A DNA stretch of 64,000 bases from Tamarix chinensis (Eukaryota > Streptophyta > Magnoliopsida > Caryophyllales > Tamaricaceae). The notes under the pieces are model-generated. The model had not been told where the DNA came from and did no database searches. It worked only from the letters and a program-made list of their open reading frames with translations. Positions 61,701 through 64,000 of the stretch are shown in pieces (position 1 is the first letter of the stretch; each line of letters opens with the position of its first letter). The position numbers and the translations under genes were made by a program. The stretch is taken from positions 99,280,303-99,344,302 of the forward strand of contig CM060176.1 of assembly GCA_030549775.1 (NCBI GenBank). The letters are read 5' to 3'.

Positions 61701-62890
61701 TTGGAAAATTTTACACAGGAGATTGTTACATTGTGTTATACACCTGCCATGCTAGTGATAAGAAAGAAGAATTCTACTTATGCTGGTGGATAGGGAAGGA
61801 CAGCACTGAGGTAAGAGATACATTGTTTCTATCCCCCCCCCCCCCTTTTGAGACTAGAAAAAGAAAAACTTAAAGAGAGTAATCCATCCTTGGTAGCCAT
61901 TCTTATTTGCATAATTGATTGTGGTGGCATTTGTGTGCCTCTCCGATAGCATTTCTTATGTAAGATGTAACAACCTTGCCATTACTGAGGGCGCAGGGTA
62001 TCACTAGTTCTAGGATTGCATCGATCAATGACTCTAATATGGTAATACCAAATGTGATGACCCGATACAGACAACTTAGCAACATTGTCTTTTGCAGCTT
62101 GAGGATAGACAAGAGATTCAAGTTCATTAGTTAGTTGGGCTCTAAGCCCTTTATCATGACTCATCTTATCCCTAGTCTCCTACTAATGAGGGATAAAAAT
62201 ATTCAGGGTACTGCATTGTCTTCCATTCTCTCCAATTTGTCTCATGAAATAATGATGTACTGATATTTTGTAGGGAGCCTTCTGGTTGAATTTGTTCTGC
62301 TAATTTAAGTCCTTATCTATTGTCTTGTCTGCCTTTCTGCAAGTGAAGAAGTCATTATGACACGTCTACTATCTCACTATGCTTTATTGTCTGATAATGA
62401 ACTTCATGTTCTACTTGTAATTTTCAGGAGGATCGTGAAAATGCTGCTCAGTTGGCTAACAAAATGTGCAATTCTTTGAAAGGGAGACCTGTTCTGGTAT
62501 TCTTATTTTTCCTTCCTTGTTCATGAGCTGAACATTGTGAATAGTCTTGAAAACTGATAATTTTGCAGGGCCGTGTTTTCCAAGGGAAAGAACCACCTCA
62601 ATTTATTGCAATCTTTCAGCCTATGGTTGTTCTTAAGGTGCTTAAGTTGACTCATTTTGTTGACAGATTCTGTAGTTGCATTGTCAAATTAATTTTTCTT
62701 GGTTGCTTTGTTTGACTTCTTAATTTTTGTCATATGATGAATTTGATCATAGGGAGGTATAAGTTCTGGTTATAAGAAATCTCTAGAAGACCAAGGATTG
62801 AATGATGAGACTTACTCGATTGATGGTAATGCTCTCATCCGGATATGTGGAACGTCTTTGCACAACAACAAAGCTGTTCAAGTTGATACG
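55741..62890 (+). CDS. Villin (VLN2/VLN3 type), 5' part
   Basis: Plant villin, a calcium-regulated actin-binding protein of the gelsolin family that bundles, caps or severs filaments in the cytoplasm. Thirteen coding exons: 55741-55796, 55891-55990, 57406-57474, 57561-57797, 57874-58051, 58161-58293, 60988-61156, 61226-61376, 61458-61558, 61652-61810, 62428-62496, 62569-62637, 62753-62890. They join in frame with GT-AG introns to 543 codons of an expected 950 or so. The start [18 protein letters not shown] is the family's N terminus. Gelsolin repeats: G1 at about 20-130 ([28 protein letters not shown]), G2 at about 130-255 ([18 protein letters not shown]), G3 at about 260-390 ([21 protein letters not shown]), G4 at about 405-510 ([20 protein letters not shown]), and the start of G5 ([22 protein letters not shown]). 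The last three are not complete in the window: G5 end, G6, linker and headpiece lie beyond it. No break is seen. The VLN2/3 assignment rests on remembered family patterns such as [10 protein letters not shown]. Confidence 0.93.
56528..56683. mobile_element. Small MITE (PIF/Harbinger-like) in villin intron 2
   Basis: 156 bp flanked by TTA on both sides (56525-56527, 56684-56686). The ends GAGTAAGTTTGGGC and GCCGAACGGACCC are imperfect inverted repeats. Internal sequence (GCTGCGGTT and AAAACCGC) is also partly self-complementary. End similarity is modest, so confidence is limited. Confidence 0.55.
58900..59151. mobile_element. Tourist-like MITE in villin intron 6
   Basis: 252 bp with terminal inverted repeats GAGCAAGAACAGTG (58900-58913) and its partner CATTGTTCTTGCTC (59138-59151), one mismatch. 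TAA flanks both sides (58897-58899, 59152-59154). TAA duplication with GAGC ends is the PIF/Harbinger pattern. No coding capacity. Confidence 0.85.
59441..59494. repeat. Perfect 27-bp tandem duplication
   Basis: Two identical copies of a unit starting ACTAACAATAACACTT (59441-59467, 59468-59494) in villin intron 6. Confidence 0.95.
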
Positions 62891-64000
62891 GTATGATGCT
62901 TTTGCCTACTATGTTGTGGATTGTGCTTCCAATTCCTATTTTCATGTGCAGTTACTAAGTCATTATTTTAGCTCAGTGACGGATATAACTATTTTACATT
63001 AGGAGATAATTGTGCAACATAGTTTTGCTTTCATTGGATTTAATGTGAAGAACTTCAATTGTGCTTGAAGTTTAATTATTTTATTGAGTCTAGATGGAAT
63101 GTTGATGTGTTTTTTTTTAGGCAAGATAGTCATAATATCTCTCTTTTAAATGCAAGAATGATTTTTTTTTATTTTTTTTTTTTTTGATAATAACCATTAT
63201 CAGTAGTTGATATTTGAGCTAACTAGTTCTTGGTATGTGGGTAGAGCTATGGAGTGCTCGAGTGATGTGACTTCCCTTCTTCAAAGCCTAACCATCCAAG
63301 ATCTTGCCACCTCAAAATAGCCCCTATACTTTTATACTAAGTTGCATGGAAATGGAGAAACGACAAAGTTTGATAATATGAAGAAATGGGAACGTTAAGG
63401 AATGAGAAAAATAATCAATATATATTATATTGTATTAAGGATTATCACTCTCTTCTCAGCACACATTTAATTTAAAAAACAAGCAAAGAAAATACCCTTA
63501 AAATACACCGACCGACCCCTTTTCTCTTATCCTTTCTATCCCATGCATCAACCTCGATTGGCTTCCCTCCTTTCCCTTCGACCTCCATCGATGCCACCAC
63601 ACCACAGCAAACCACCAATACTAACCACCATTGCTGGCGACTTTCAAACACCTCCTCCATGTTGCTGGCTCGAGCCTCGAAAGTTGTTGACTTAAATTTT
63701 GGGGATTAGATAAAGGATATTTTTTTCCTACTTTTTTCTTGATCTCCATTCATGGGAAGGAAACTAGCTGGGAATGCTAAAATCAATTTCTAATTAGCGA
63801 ATCCGTTTCTACAATAGCTTGAAAACACAAAATGACACTTGATTGTCATTTCCATGCACCAAAGCTTTTATACTTGATTAGTGAAAGAATATACCCTAGA
63901 GCGTAGAGGAGTATTTAAACCAAAATGCAATATGTTAGAACCATAGGCACTATAATCACAAGACTCAAACGACTGAGAGAAAAGTGAATGGTGGTCATTG
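62891..64000 (+). other. Villin intron 13, incomplete in this window
   Basis: A GTATGA donor follows exon 13 at 62891. The next expected villin exon (family text near VATSLNS) was not found before 64000, so this intron is at least 1.1 kb. It holds T-rich runs at about 63110-63185 and pyrimidine-rich sequence at 63500-63660, where a 62-codon antisense frame is not considered a gene. An inserted element is possible but no ends were recognised. Confidence 0.7.

Noticed and set aside
1..64000. rRNA, tRNA or organelle-derived DNA
   Set aside because: No cloverleaf with the conserved tRNA boxes and no recognisable rRNA or plastid/mitochondrial gene text was noticed. A dedicated scan was not possible.

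Overview
Nuclear DNA of a flowering plant: AT-rich, intron-bearing, and mostly transposable elements. Only one host gene is recognisable, a villin (actin filament bundler, VLN2/VLN3 type) on the + strand from 55741. Thirteen coding exons (543 codons) can be read up to 62890, and the gene runs off the right edge. Nothing in the sequence names the species.

Left half (4.05-32.25 kb). This is one nest of insertions, six levels deep, resolved from target-site duplications (TSDs). A LINE (4066-32235, minus) is interrupted in ORF1 by a non-coding LTR-like element 'D' (8796-32112). D holds 'C' (10084-30215), C holds 'A' (10741-27371), A holds 'B' (13680-25355), and B holds a complete hAT DNA transposon (14922-22003, 8-bp TSD) with an apparently intact transposase gene.

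Middle (32.45-48 kb). Four more members of the same LTR-like group: 'G' (32455-39325) interrupted by 'E' (33013-36508, minus), and 'H' (41484-47969, minus) interrupted by 'F' (43046-46380, minus). A second LINE of the same family as the first (about 48486-53306, +) follows, then about 1.2 kb of AT-rich sequence and the villin gene. Villin introns 2 and 6 carry Tourist-like MITEs.

The main find is the LTR-like group A-H. Copies are 3.1-5.0 kb, start TGTAAY, end GTTACA, have 5-bp TSDs and carry no gag or pol. Despite wide divergence most copies share one order of modules: (1) inverted ends of about 20 bp; (2) a pyrimidine-rich tract; (3) a short island with a splice-acceptor-like start and donor-like end; (4) two arrays built on ACCGGTCCACCGG plus ATAATAGTGG with hairpin spacers whose stems differ but still pair; (5) a 35-codon reading frame with a conserved stop, at the same register and nearly the same distance from the 3' end in five copies. 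Solo long LTRs are the simplest class; the conserved frame and arrays are not explained by that alone.
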